Source: Diphasiastrum complanatum (Eukaryota > Streptophyta > Lycopodiopsida > Lycopodiales > Lycopodiaceae). From it: a stretch of DNA of 64,000 nucleotides. Positions within the stretch are counted from its first letter, which is position 1. Each line of letters opens with the position of its first letter. Below, in pieces: positions 24,000 to 33,854 of the stretch. The notes beneath the pieces were generated by a model. That model made no database searches. It saw only the letters and a program-made list of their open reading frames with translations, and was not told the DNA's origin. The translations under genes were made by a program, and so were the position numbers. The stretch lies in contig CM055096.1 of the NCBI GenBank assembly GCA_029204225.1, forward strand, positions 73,290,919 through 73,354,918, written 5' to 3'.

Positions 24000-25254
24000 T
24001 ACAGGGAGTCTACACAGTATAGTGTCGTCGTTGAAGAGAGCTTCGGGAGAACTGTCTTTTGAGAGTTCGGGGTTTTACGGCGGGTTGAAGATGGAAAGAG
24101 AAGCACTGGTGCACGGTTTCTAATTTATAGAGGCTAGCTAAGCTCAGCAGAGGGATTATTAGCCTGTGCATAGCATCAGACAGGGAAAAATTTGGTGAAA
24201 AATTGACAATTTCAAAGCCAGCTGAAAATTGAAACCGGACTTGGGATTACAGTTTTTATACATAACTGGTGATTTCTTTGCTATTTGTGCACCGTTTTGG
24301 ATGCCGTAAGGACAAGAAGGAAGCTAATCACACTGTCAATCAGCCATGGAGAGATTCTGAGGTTTATGTCAGAGATTTGTCTCCAGACAGTTAACCTAGC
24401 AGATTTGCAATAAAAAGATGAAAAAGCCACTTTGTCAAGTTGAGCTAAAATCACCGTTTCTCCACGGAATTTCCTGACTGAACACTCTACAGTCATGGAT
24501 TCAGTAGAGCGACCCTGCTCCAGGCCTCAGATCGTGCTCAAAACGATCCACAGGAGAGCTTAATCTGATAGTTTTCAGAGAAGGGAGGCGCGGCCGCAGG
24601 CAGGGAGGTCGCAGGCTGTTCGCGCGCCCAACGCGATGAACAACTTAGTGTATTGAAGACCATAGCGTCTGCAGGAGTATGGTTCGATTCCCATATGTAC
24701 TTTGAACCTTTAGATGAGGTGTCAAATGAATCAACGGTCCAGAATCTGTGATGGGAGAGAAATTTGAACCACAAGATTTGGTTCAGCCATTGGATGAGCT
24801 TTGAACAGGGCCCTGAAAAATTGAAGTGCATTCTGGCCTTCAACTTCATTAAAAATTTTCATACAAAAAGTTGAGTTGGGTCCCTTCAAAAGTGAAAAGT
24901 GAAGTTTCTTCAAAGTGAAGAAACAGTTCAAAAGCTAGAAAAGTCCCTATTTTTGGGTCCTTTGCCCGTTTTGACACAAACGAAAGGCTATACCTCCAAA
25001 CGAAGGGCACCCGGACTGTACCTGCAAGTACGGTACAACAAAACAGAGTGGTTGCAGCGGAGAAAGTGTTCGGAGTACGCCAGAAGTAGTTTCACCATTC
25101 TACTGGGCGTAAGTGCTTCCATTGTGGTAAAAAGGGCCATTGGAAGAGTGAATGTCGCAAATTCCTGGCGGAACAAAGCAAGGGGAAACCAAAACAGGCA
25201 GGTAACCTTGTCGATGAAGGTGAGATTGAAGACTCTAGCATCTTCATATCTGCA
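24000..25254 (+). pseudogene. Degenerate leader and gag of the copia element
   Basis: About 1.1 kb after the PBS has no long gag frame. The one recognisable piece is the CCHC zinc knuckle near 25110 (KCFHCGKKGHWKSEC), followed by a basic, lysine-rich linker that runs on in frame into the protease at 25255. A stop lies just upstream of the knuckle. The gag capsid domain expected before it cannot be found; GC-rich unrelated sequence (around 24590-24640) takes its place. Confidence 0.7.
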
Positions 25255-25866
25255 TTGTCATCTAATCAAGATGATCAAGCATGGTATATTGACTCAGGAG
25301 CCACAAGACACATGACAGGTAACAAGAATTGGTTCAGTAGTTTGAAGGTGTTGGATAATGGAACATCTGTTTCACAAGCAAATGGTGAAGTGTGCATGAT
25401 CAAGGGGATAAGCACAATTTCAATCCAACTGCCTGATGGCAAAAGCAGGATGATCAGGGAGGTACTTTACGTACCAGGTTTGAAGAAAAATCTACTTTCT
25501 GTTGGAGTCATTACTGATCAAAAGTTGAAAGTAGAATTCGCCCATGATCGTTGCTTTGTGAAGGATGCGAACCAGAAGTTCAAAGTTATTGCGAATGGAG
25601 TAAGAGAGCCCAATACAAAATTGTACAGGTTGAATGCTACAATCAAGGGGCAACATGGACTTGTATCATCCGTTCCTTCGCAAACTGAGTTGTGGCACAA
25701 GAGGCTTGGTCACTTGAACTTGGGAAGCCTCAGTTTGATGAGAAAATTGGAGATGGTAACAGGACTGCCTACCATAGAGGATCACTTGAAATCGATGTGC
25801 GAATCTTGTATATATGGGAAGCAGCATCGAGAGAAGTTCAATAAAGGGGGTGTTAGAACATCCTAG
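25255..25866 (+). pseudogene. Copia protease and pre-integrase segment
   Basis: Frame of about 204 codons continuing from the zinc knuckle. The aspartic protease active site is DSGATRHM (near 25290). The GAG-pre-integrase domain follows (ELWHKRLGHLNLGSL, then CESCIYGKQH), supplying the HHCC zinc site of integrase. The frame closes at 25864; a one-base shift at about 25860 restores the integrase start, so this is a single disabling frameshift. Confidence 0.9.
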
Positions 25867-25867
25867 A

Positions 25868-28478
25868 TTTAATCCACACAGATTTATGCGGGCCCATGAG
25901 GACCATGTCCTTAGGAAAAGCCTTCTATTTCATGACCTTTATTGATGATATGTCACGTAAGACGTGGATCTACTTCTTGAAGAAGAAATCAGATGCTTTT
26001 GATAGCTTCAAGAACTTCAAAAACTTGGTCGAAAATCAGACAGGTAAGAAGATCAAAGTCCTAAGATCAGATAGTGGAGGTGAGTATAAGTCTAATGACT
26101 TCAATGATCTTTGTGATCAATGTGGGATTAAAAGACAATTTTCGCAAGCTCATACTCCTGCTCTCAATGGTGTAGCTGAGCGCAAAAATCGTACGATTGT
26201 GGAAAGTGCCAGATCTATGCTAGTTGAGATGAAATTACCAAAAGGTTTTTGGTCAGAAGCATGTAGCACGACAGTCTATATTCAAAATAGAAGTCCTACC
26301 ATTGCCATACCAAAAATAACACCTGAGGAAGCATTCACAAAGAAGAAGCCAAAGGTGAACCACTTGCGAATCTTTGGATGTAAGTCCTTTGTACATATTC
26401 CTAAGGAAGAGAGACGTAAACTTGATGTAAAAGCTATCAAGTGCATATTCCTAGGATATGATGATCGCGTGAAGGGCTATAGATGTTTTGATCCAGTCGA
26501 AAACAAAATCCATATAAGCCGAGATGTTATCTTTGATGAATCCAAGATGTATGAAGATGAAGATGCTGAGAAGATAGACACATGCAGTAGGAGAAATGGT
26601 ATAGTGAGGATACCACCTGATGATGATCCATTCATTGACCTTCCGAGTGATGAATATGAGGATACATCTCAAGATACTACTACTCAACCTCAAGAAACAC
26701 GTTGGAGAGGTAGGGACAAACTTTTTGGTGCAAAAAGGATTGAAATGGCAGGTGACAAACGCAAGGAGAAGGATGTACCGTGGGATACATTTTCACCAGG
26801 ATGCCGATCACCTGACAGAAAGCTCCCTAAGTGGTTTGAGAGATTGATGGAGAGCCGCGACATAGATGACTTTCCAGGATCATCTAACCAGGGAGAGCTA
26901 CGAAGATCAACAAGAGAGAAGATACTACCTAAAAGGTATGAAGCAAATTATGCTCTCTTATCTAGCATTATTCAAAGCAAAGAACCTTCGACTTATAGTG
27001 AAGCGAAGGATGATGATATTTGGATCAAGGCCATGGGAGAGGAGATGGAGTCAATTGCTAAGCATAGCACATGGGACTTAGTAGAACCACTAGTTGGCAA
27101 GAAACCCATTGGTTGCAAATGGGTATACAGAACTAAGTACCATGCAGATGGAAGCATAGCAAAGCACAAAGCAAGATTGGTAATCAAAGGGTACGCACAG
27201 AATAAAGGCATTGACTATGAGGAGACCTTTGCGCCGGTTTGTAAGTGGAATACTCTACGTCTACTTATTGCTTTAGCTTCACATTTTGGTTGGCCTTTGC
27301 ATCAGATGGATGTGAAATCTGCTTTTCTAAATGGTGAGTTAGAAGAAGAAGTGTTCATGGATCAACCTGAAGGCTTTGTAATGAAAGGACAGGAAAATAA
27401 AGTATGTCGCTTGAAGAAAGTGCGTTATGGTCTTAAACAAGCACCACGTGCGTGGTATAGCAGGATTGATGCCTACTTTCGTTCAAAGGGGATGGTGAGA
27501 ACACATTTTGATCCAAATCTATATGTCTTATGCTTTGATGGTATGGTTGCTTTGATTGCTCTTTATGTCGATGACTTGATTACTACGGGAAATAATCAAG
27601 AGATGATAGACATGATCAAAAAAGACCTTATGGAACAATTTGAGATGACGGATCTCAGCCTAATGCATTACTGCCTTGGAGTAGAAGTGTGGCAAAAAGG
27701 ACATGAAGTGGGTTTAACACAGGTGAAGTATGTCAAAGAGTTGCTGCACAAGTTTAGGTTGCAGGATTGCAAACCAGTAAACACTCCTATTGAACCAGGT
27801 AAAAAGCTTTCTAAGCTTGATGAATCACAGTCATTTGATGCTACGCTATATAGACAGTTAGTAGGGAGCTTGATTTACCTTACCACAACTAGACCAGATA
27901 TATGCTATGTTGTTGGCATTGTAAGTCAGTTTATTGCAGCACCTACGGAAACGCATTGGAAAGCAGCTAAACACATTTTGCGTTATGTGAAAGGCACTTC
28001 AGAGTATGGCTTGATTTACAAGAAGCATGATGGTTTACCTGAGTTGTGTGGCTATGTGGATGCGGATTGGGGAGGTGACTATGATGATCGTAGATCCACC
28101 ACGGGATATATATTCCAGTTTTGTGGTAATTGCTTTTTCTGGTCTAGTAAGAAGCAAAGTACAATTGCTCTTTTCACCATAGAAGCATAGTATAAGGCAA
28201 TGTGTAGTGCTGCACAAGAAGCTATATGGTTGAGACAAATCTTGGAAGAAATTGGCATGAAGCAGAAAAATCCCACAACTTTACATAGCGACAGTCAGAG
28301 TGGCATTCAGCTAGCAAAGAATCCAGTGTTCCATGCAAGAACTAAACACATTGAGATTCAATATCACTTCATACGTGAGAGGCTGCTGAGTCGTGAAATT
28401 CATGTTGTTCATTGTAGCACAGAAGAACAACTAGCTGATATTTTCACTAAGCCAGCCACTTACTGGAGAAAAGTCTGA
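25868..28478 (+). pseudogene. Copia integrase, RT and RNase H, nearly intact
   Basis: From LDLIHTDLCGPM at about 25864 one frame stays open to 28190 (764 codons from the Met at 25896). Integrase: first D in HTDLCGP, second D in RSDSGGEY, E in NGVAERKN, then the FLGYDDRVKGYRCFDP region. RT: KPIGCKWVYRTKYHADG, QMDVKSAFLNGELEEEV, YGLKQAPRAWYSR and the catalytic YVDDLITTGN. RNase H: YVDADWGGDYDDRRSTTGYIF. A single GAG/GAA-to-TAG-type stop at 28188-28190, inside the RNase H EAEY motif, closes the frame; the tail (HIEIQYHFIRERL, LADIFTKP) continues open to 28478. No functional element without repair, but a clear recent relic. Confidence 0.9.
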
Positions 28479-28571
28479 TAAGTTTAGATCAAAACTTTAT
28501 GTACTTAAAGTTTGTTTACTTTAAAGCTATGTATATAACTGTATAAAAAGTGACTCTACTTTAAGGGAGAG

Positions 28572-28847
28572 AGTTAGAATTAAAATTAGAATCACTGTGT
28601 TACTGTACTGCGGGTCCTATCAGTGGATAAGGATCAGTTGGCCTCGCCACAAGGCAAGTTGACGGGACACGCGTCCCGCCAACGGCAACTTGGGTCATGC
28701 ATGAGTTGCCTGAGTGAACAACTATATGTACAGTGTAATTTCATTTTGAGAAATACAGTTGCTATGTGAGTTTGCTGAGGAGAGTGATTTTCTGTCTGTG
28801 TTACTGTGTAGCATGATTTGTGTTCATGTGCAAAGCAAATTCTAAGT
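28572..28847 (+). repeat. 3' LTR of the 23.7-28.8 kb copia element
   Basis: 276 bp, preceded by the polypurine tract and followed by the CAAAC target-site duplication. Confidence 0.9.
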
Positions 28848-28978
28848 CAAACAACCTTGCTTGCTTCACAAAGAAGGTATAAAATCCCAAAAAAAGAGCC
28901 CATTAACTCTTGTGGGGGCTTAATGGCGCGTCCCATTCACGCTCAATCACTTGGATTCTTGCCGCGTGGCACTCTTTC

Positions 28979-29035
28979 CACGTGTACTGCTTTCAACGGT
29001 CTACGGAACACGTGGCAAAATTTGAATATTTATAG
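28979..29035 (+). promoter_or_regulatory. Putative TPT1 promoter, copy A: two G-boxes and TATA
   Basis: CACGTG at 28979-28984 and again at 29009-29014, then TATTTATAG at 29027-29035. The block belongs to the duplicated host unit, not to the flanking retroelements. In copy B (around 36280-36350) the G-box cores have changed (ACATGG, CTCGTG) although the TATA-like CATTTATAA remains. Transcription would start near 29060, so the LTR element at 29154 lies within the presumed 5' UTR. No transcript data support this. Confidence 0.5.
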
Positions 29036-29153
29036 TGAAATCCAACGGTAGCGAGCTTTATTTTGCATAGTGCCATTGAAATGCGAGCATCTCTTTCTTT
29101 TCCTTCTCTCTTTTCTTCGAGCAAAGCAGAAACATGGATCGCGTCCTTGCCTG

Positions 29154-30072
29154 CTGTTGCGCCGGCGCCTCAAAGGGCGCTGGGACTTGAGCGGTTTCCC
29201 CAACACGCGCTTAAGTCTAACATTCATCCATCATGCACTTACGTAACAGCCAACTCAGAAACGTAACAAGCTTAACCATTCAGACTTAAGAAAACTGGAA
29301 TCCCAACCAACCCGAAAGCCAACTCAGAATCTGTCCCCAAAAGGTAACCAAAGGCCAAGACAAGCCACACATGAAACCCAAGGCATAGTGGTCGCCAAAC
29401 TGACCAATTGGCATAGAGGAAAGCCACACGTCGGTGACGTGGACCCTTAGGCGCCGACGATGCAAAAAGATTGTAGTAAGGGTCCTTCCAATTGGACCAC
29501 TCCCGGAGGCGAAACCGAAATGATAATCATCCCCGAGGCTCAACTTTATTAGATTTGGAAGAGGTCACATTCATACATAGACTGACCGGTCTCGGGGCAA
29601 CCAATACGTGCTAGGCATTGTGCCTGGCTCGTGCTGGTAGAGGGAACTGAGACCTGGCGACTAGATTCCTGGCGCTGGTTGAGCTGCCCAAGTTTCTGTC
29701 TGCCGGACTCCCCCTATAGTTCTAATGTGATTCGGCGCACCCCCTCTGGTTTGAAACATAGTGCTTTCTGGTAAAGCACACTTTTTAGGACTTAGTTTTT
29801 ATTTTGCTGATTAAGCTTGGCAAGCCTGGCAGAATCAGTCTGGCTCCCGAACATGGGTCCCGGGAGCCGTCCCGGCAGCAGAATCAACTTGCTTCTTGAC
29901 TAGGCCATGACTCGAGCTCCAGAGCTAGCTCATGACTTGTGACTACTTGACTGGCTCACCACAGGTCGGAGGCTCAGTCCTTGACGTTTTAACTTGCTCT
30001 GGGACCTTAGAGAGTGTCACCCCTTAGAGTCTTACAGGACATGCTGGGTGCACCCGAGTCAGCTTTACAACA
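29154..30072 (-). repeat. 3' LTR of the gag-only element, with ~488-bp extra segment
   Basis: Both ends match the 431-bp LTR at 33041 (GCGCCGGCGCC...CAACACGCGCTTA on one side, CCGGACTCCCCCTATAG onward on the other), but about 488 bp at 29213-29702 has no counterpart there. Either something inserted here or the other LTR lost it. No terminal inverted repeats or coding frame were seen in the extra segment. Confidence 0.8.
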
Positions 30073-30438
30073 TCCTCCCCTCGTTTGAGAAAGCTGATGT
30101 CCTCATCAGGGCCAAACTAGAATCTAAGACTCATGGCATACGCTTAATTCACCGGCCAGACTTTATTCACATATACAAGGGCACGGGCTTGATTCACTGG
30201 CCAAAGGAGACCAACTGTAAAGATAAGTAAAAACATTGTGTTTGCACCCAGCACAAGAAAAGTGTGGATCTAGTTGACTTACGTAAAACCTGTGTAAAGC
30301 TGCTGCACTTAGACATTAGACTGAAGCTCACTCCTCGATGAGAAATGTGGCTTACTTTATTAACATGAAAGAAAAAGGTACTTACGGTTCCCTTAAGCCT
30401 CAGATATGTCGTTTTCGTCGCACGTCTGGATGAGTCCC

Positions 30439-31776
30439 CTAGGACTCTAGATTTTTCGTTTGGTCATCCAGGTTGAGCTCCTTGAGCTCTGCATCGGCAC
30501 TTAGATTCACCTCTGATGTAGAAGCTACAGGCAATGTTGGCTCCATTTGACCTCGCGTCAGCTGGTTTGTCACTGCTGGATGTCCTTCATTAAAGAGGTG
30601 AGCTTTCGCATGGTCACACAAGTTGAGCTCCTTGAGCTTTGCATCGGCACTTGAATTCACCTTTGATGTAGAAACTGCAGGCAATGTTGGCTCCATTTGG
30701 TCCCGTGTCAGTTGGTTTGTCACTGTTGGCTGCCCTTCATTAAAGAGGTGAATGAGATTGGGAGGGATGGTTGGCTCAGGTTCATTTGTGTCGTTCTTTT
30801 CTAGTTGGTCCCCTGGCACAACTCTGATGACACAAGGTCTCTTGCCATTATATAATAACACAAGGTTAACCCCTTTTGCCAAGAAGGTCACCACGTGTTC
30901 GTTAAACCAGCTTAATCCCAAAATAGCATCGAAGGCATCCATCTTCAAGATTGTGAACATTAGTCGATTCTTCCAGGTTCTTAGGGAGATTGGTAAGTTG
31001 GTTGCCAATCTACAAGTGGTCATTGTACCTTTCGCGGTCTCCACACAAATAGGAGTCACATTTTCTTCACATTGGATGTCCAATTCCCCTGCCAGTTTTT
31101 CTGACAAGTAGTACGCTTCCAGGTCTACCATGAAGTAAATGATCATGTTTTGAATACAGCCTTTCAGGTACAATAACTTTGATCCTCTCGCAGGAGTCGC
31201 CATGAGATGTTCACGATACGCCGCAAGTGCCCCTATCTGTTGTAAGGCATTCAGGTCAGACTCCATCGAATCTGTTTCTGGGTCTTCTTCGTCATCTTGT
31301 TCATCATCTTCTTGATCGAATGTCTCCCTCTCCATCCTATCAAATCCTTCAATGGCAGCCATGATTTGCTTGTTCAATGGTTTGGGGCATGACCTCCAAG
31401 AGTGACCTTGTTGATGACAATTGAAGCAGCGCATGGAACTGCCCACTGTTGGTGAGCTGTTGTTGTGACTAGCTGAAGGTCCAACATTGTTTTTTCTCTG
31501 GAACGTGTTCCCTCCATTGTTGCCTTGGTTGCCAAACCCTGTTTTTGTTGGGAATTTGTTCACGCTACTTGAGGCTTGGTTTCCATTTGAAGCTGAGTCC
31601 CCCCTTGAAAAGAAGCTCGGACTCGATCTGGATCCACTAAATACTCTTGTTGAGGTTGAGGGAGCAGCTGGTGCCAATGTGCTCTCATAATCACAAACTA
31701 TTTCAGCCGCCCGAATAGTTGAATTGAAATCATGGGGCATGTAGCTGTCTATTGCACGTCGAGTCCAAGACTGCAT
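30439..31776 (-). pseudogene. Gag C-terminus and retropepsin-like domain
   Basis: Open frame of 445 codons on the minus strand. From the N-terminus: the end of the gag region (residues 1-35), an S/G/N-rich linker, the CCHC zinc knuckle CFNCHQQGHSWRSCP near residue 117, an acidic stretch (DQEDDEQDDEEDPETD), then a Gypsy-type retropepsin fold (residues ~200-320) with DAILGLSWF at the C-terminal side. The catalytic triplet normally DSG/DTG reads DLE, so protease activity is not expected. Residues ~345-445 are two tandem 50-residue units beginning HLFNEG (150-bp DNA repeats 30451-30600 and 30601-30750). The usual retrotransposon gag capsid domain is absent between this frame and the one at 31935. 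Confidence 0.85.
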
Positions 31777-31934
31777 AGACCTCGTGGTTCTCTTGGTATC
31801 TGTGGAGGAGGCGCCACTGCATTCCCTCTAGTTGCCTCCAACTCTTCAAACCTGGCTTCGAGCTGTGTTAGCCCGTCTCTCATTTCTCTAGCAAGGTCGA
31901 ATTGAGTAAGGTTCATGGCTCGCAGAGATGTTTG

Positions 31935-32240
31935 TCATTCCTTTCTTTCTGTTTCTCTGTCCTTCTTCACCTCACTAAGCATAGCCGTCATTGCGCTTGA
32001 TAAGTATTGCCGCATCTTCACTTCAAAGAGGTCTTGTTGCGCCTCTGGCAAGGGTTCGTCTCTTGGTGTAGGTTCAGAAGGGCCACCCATCTCTTCTTGG
32101 AGAGGCGCCACTGTGGAGTACATACGCTCTTTCTTTCTTGACTTGGACCTGGTGCCATCTCGATGCATGCGGGAGCCGTATTCTCGAACTTGCTCCTCTC
32201 CGTCCGTCAATGCTCGTAACTCATCAAGGTGGTCCTCCAT
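31935..32240 (-). pseudogene. Gag N-terminal segment of the gag-only element
   Basis: 101-codon frame starting MEDHLDELRALTDGEEQVRE, with a basic SRKKER cluster and a charged C-terminus. It is followed by about 160 bp of stop-containing sequence before the next gag frame. It matches no enzyme; by position it is the N-terminus of gag. Confidence 0.65.
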
Positions 32241-33025
32241 TATAGTAAGAGGTGTACTTCCAACATATTATCGCCTCAATCCTTTTTATTTTTGAAGACT
32301 CTCCCTTCTGTCGGCCGGGCCCCACAGCTCTCTTTTCTTCTTTATTAAATCAGCTTCAATGAAAATATCCCCTCCTCAAACTTAGCACGCTCACATCACC
32401 TGAGAGCCAAGTAGGAACCAGGTCATTTGTGTCCAAGCAAGCACACAACAAACGGATCATACCAACCAAAGCAAACACAAAGGATCCCTCCCAAGCCACA
32501 ATCCCCCCTGAGACCGGACATAGGACCTTTGCCTAGCCGCGCCCACACAAATCTATCACAGAATTAGCCCACGGAGAAACATCCATCCAACCATCCGTGC
32601 TTTCACCATTAAGCAGCACATTGCCTCAGTCACGCCCCACCACTTTTTGGTCGATAGCCCTTATAGCTAAACGATCGGCAGCTATCCCGCACCGGCAGCT
32701 AACCACCCGTGCTTTACACCTGAATTCGAGCAACATCTCTGTATCAATGGTTAACCCGTACGGTTCGAATATGTCACCCCGCACCCCACAAGGCACAGAC
32801 CGTGCTTTCACCAACCTAATGGCAGCACATTGCCTCATCTATCCTACGTGCAGATGGCGCCATGCCCGAACCGCGTGAACTGACCGTGCTTACACCTCAA
32901 GCCGACCACTCCGACCGTGGATGTACCCGTGCTTACACTATGGGCAGCACCTTGCACAACGGTTGTCTTGACAAATCCCAAGACGTGGCCATCCTTGTGA
33001 GACTTGCGTAGCTGACTGGCTAGTC
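32241..33025 (-). repeat. Untranslated leader of gag-only element with CCGTGCTT repeats
   Basis: Between PBS and gag. On the + strand CCGTGCTT recurs at least five times (about 32598, 32708, 32801, 32882, 32928), often followed by TACACC or TCACC, with GGCAGCA(C)ATTGCCTCA nearby. The repetition suggests an internally duplicated leader or packaging region; function unknown. Confidence 0.6.
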
Positions 33026-33038
33026 GGCTCTGATACCA
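33026..33038 (-). other. Primer binding site (initiator tRNA-Met)
   Basis: The minus strand reads TGGTATCAGAGCC two bases from the LTR end at 33041. This primer is more usual for copia, while the protease fold looks Gypsy-like. Confidence 0.85.
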
Positions 33039-33040
33039 CA

Positions 33041-33471
33041 TGTTGCGCCGGCGCCTTAAAGGGCGCTGAGACTTGAGCTGTCTCCCCAACACGCGCTTAG
33101 ACCGGACTCCCCCTATAGTTCTGCTGTGATTCGACGCACCCCCTCTGGTTTGAAACATAATGCTTTCTGGTAAAGCACGCTTTTTAAGACTTAGTTTTTA
33201 TTTTGCTGATTAAGCCTGGCAAGCCTGGCAGAATCAGTCTGGCTCCCGGACATGGGTCCCGGGAGCCAACCCGGCGGCAGAATCAACTTGCTTCATGACT
33301 AGGCCATGACTCGAGCTCCGAAGCTAGCTCATGACTTGTGACTACTTGACTGGCTCACCACAGGTCGAAGGCTCATTCCTTAACATTCTAACTTGCTCTG
33401 GGACCTTAGAGAGTGCCATCCCTTAGAGTCTTACGGGGCACGTCGGGTGCACCCGAGTCACCTTTACAACA
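33041..33471 (-). repeat. 5' LTR of the gag-only element
   Basis: 431 bp, TGTTGCGCCGG to CTTTACAACA on the + strand, matching the left LTR except for its additional ~488 bp. Confidence 0.85.
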
Positions 33472-33819
33472 CGTAACACCTGCTGATTTTTTAAGAAGCC
33501 GCGATGTATTGTTTGGCGCGATCGATGGTTTGATTCATGCGCAGATGCAAGGATCGTGGGACAATTTAGGTCTTTTGCTTCTCACAATTTGCGCAGGTAG
33601 AGCAACCACAGCGTTGTTTCAAACAGAAAGCAAACCCCAGAGCGTACCAGGCTGTTCCTTGCTCTGGATTTGCTGTGGACTTCACTTCCTGACCCCTCGT
33701 CTTTGGAGCTTTAAGCTTTTCAGCTTTCGCCGCATTTGCATCTACAACCATTGAAAGGTTTCCTTGTGGCAGCTTGTTGACATCCAAGCGGTATCTGCAA
33801 ATGCTGCCCCTAAAACTGC

Positions 33820-33828
33820 AAACCCTAG
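33820..33828 (+). promoter_or_regulatory. Telo-box-like motif upstream of TPT1 exon 1
   Basis: AAACCCTAG, 27 bases before the upstream start codon. Telo-boxes are common in promoters or leaders of plant genes for translation and RNA metabolism. A single short match, so weak evidence. Confidence 0.35.
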
Positions 33829-33854
33829 AGTGTATATCCTAGCGGTCGCAGCAA

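Larger units (their letters stand above)
23710..28847 (+). mobile_element. Ty1/copia LTR retrotransposon with 276-bp LTRs
   Basis: 5138 bp in all: LTRs 23710-23985 and 28572-28847, PBS 23986-23997, polypurine tract AAGGGAGAG at 28563-28571, and target-site duplication CAAAC at 23705-23709 and 28848-28852. The LTRs are equally long and differ at 13 of 276 positions by my count, 12 of them transitions. With the boundaries set by the TSD the LTR termini are AGTTAGAATT and AATTCTAAGT rather than TG/CA. The pol frame is nearly intact (one frameshift, one stop) but most of gag is unrecognisable. It inserted into duplication copy A upstream of TPT1. Confidence 0.9.
29154..33471 (-). mobile_element. 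Non-autonomous gag-only LTR retrotransposon (TR-GAG-like)
   Basis: Minus-strand element. The 5' LTR is on the right (33041-33471, 431 bp), PBS TGGTATCAGAGCC at 33026-33038, gag-protease frames at 30439-32240, polypurine tract (AGGGGAGGA on the minus strand, 30073-30081), and the 3' LTR on the left (29154-30072, 919 bp). LTR ends are TGTTG...CAACA. CCTGC flanks both sides, but on the right it is offset by 7 bases (CGTAACA), so the target duplication is uncertain. No RT, integrase or RNase H is present. It resembles the gag-only class called TR-GAG in plants; movement would need enzymes from a partner element. Confidence 0.85.

Noticed and set aside
24538-24931. Minus-strand frames of ~100 codons inside the copia leader
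   Set aside because: They lie antisense within the element, have no known domain and are probably chance frames in the degraded gag region.
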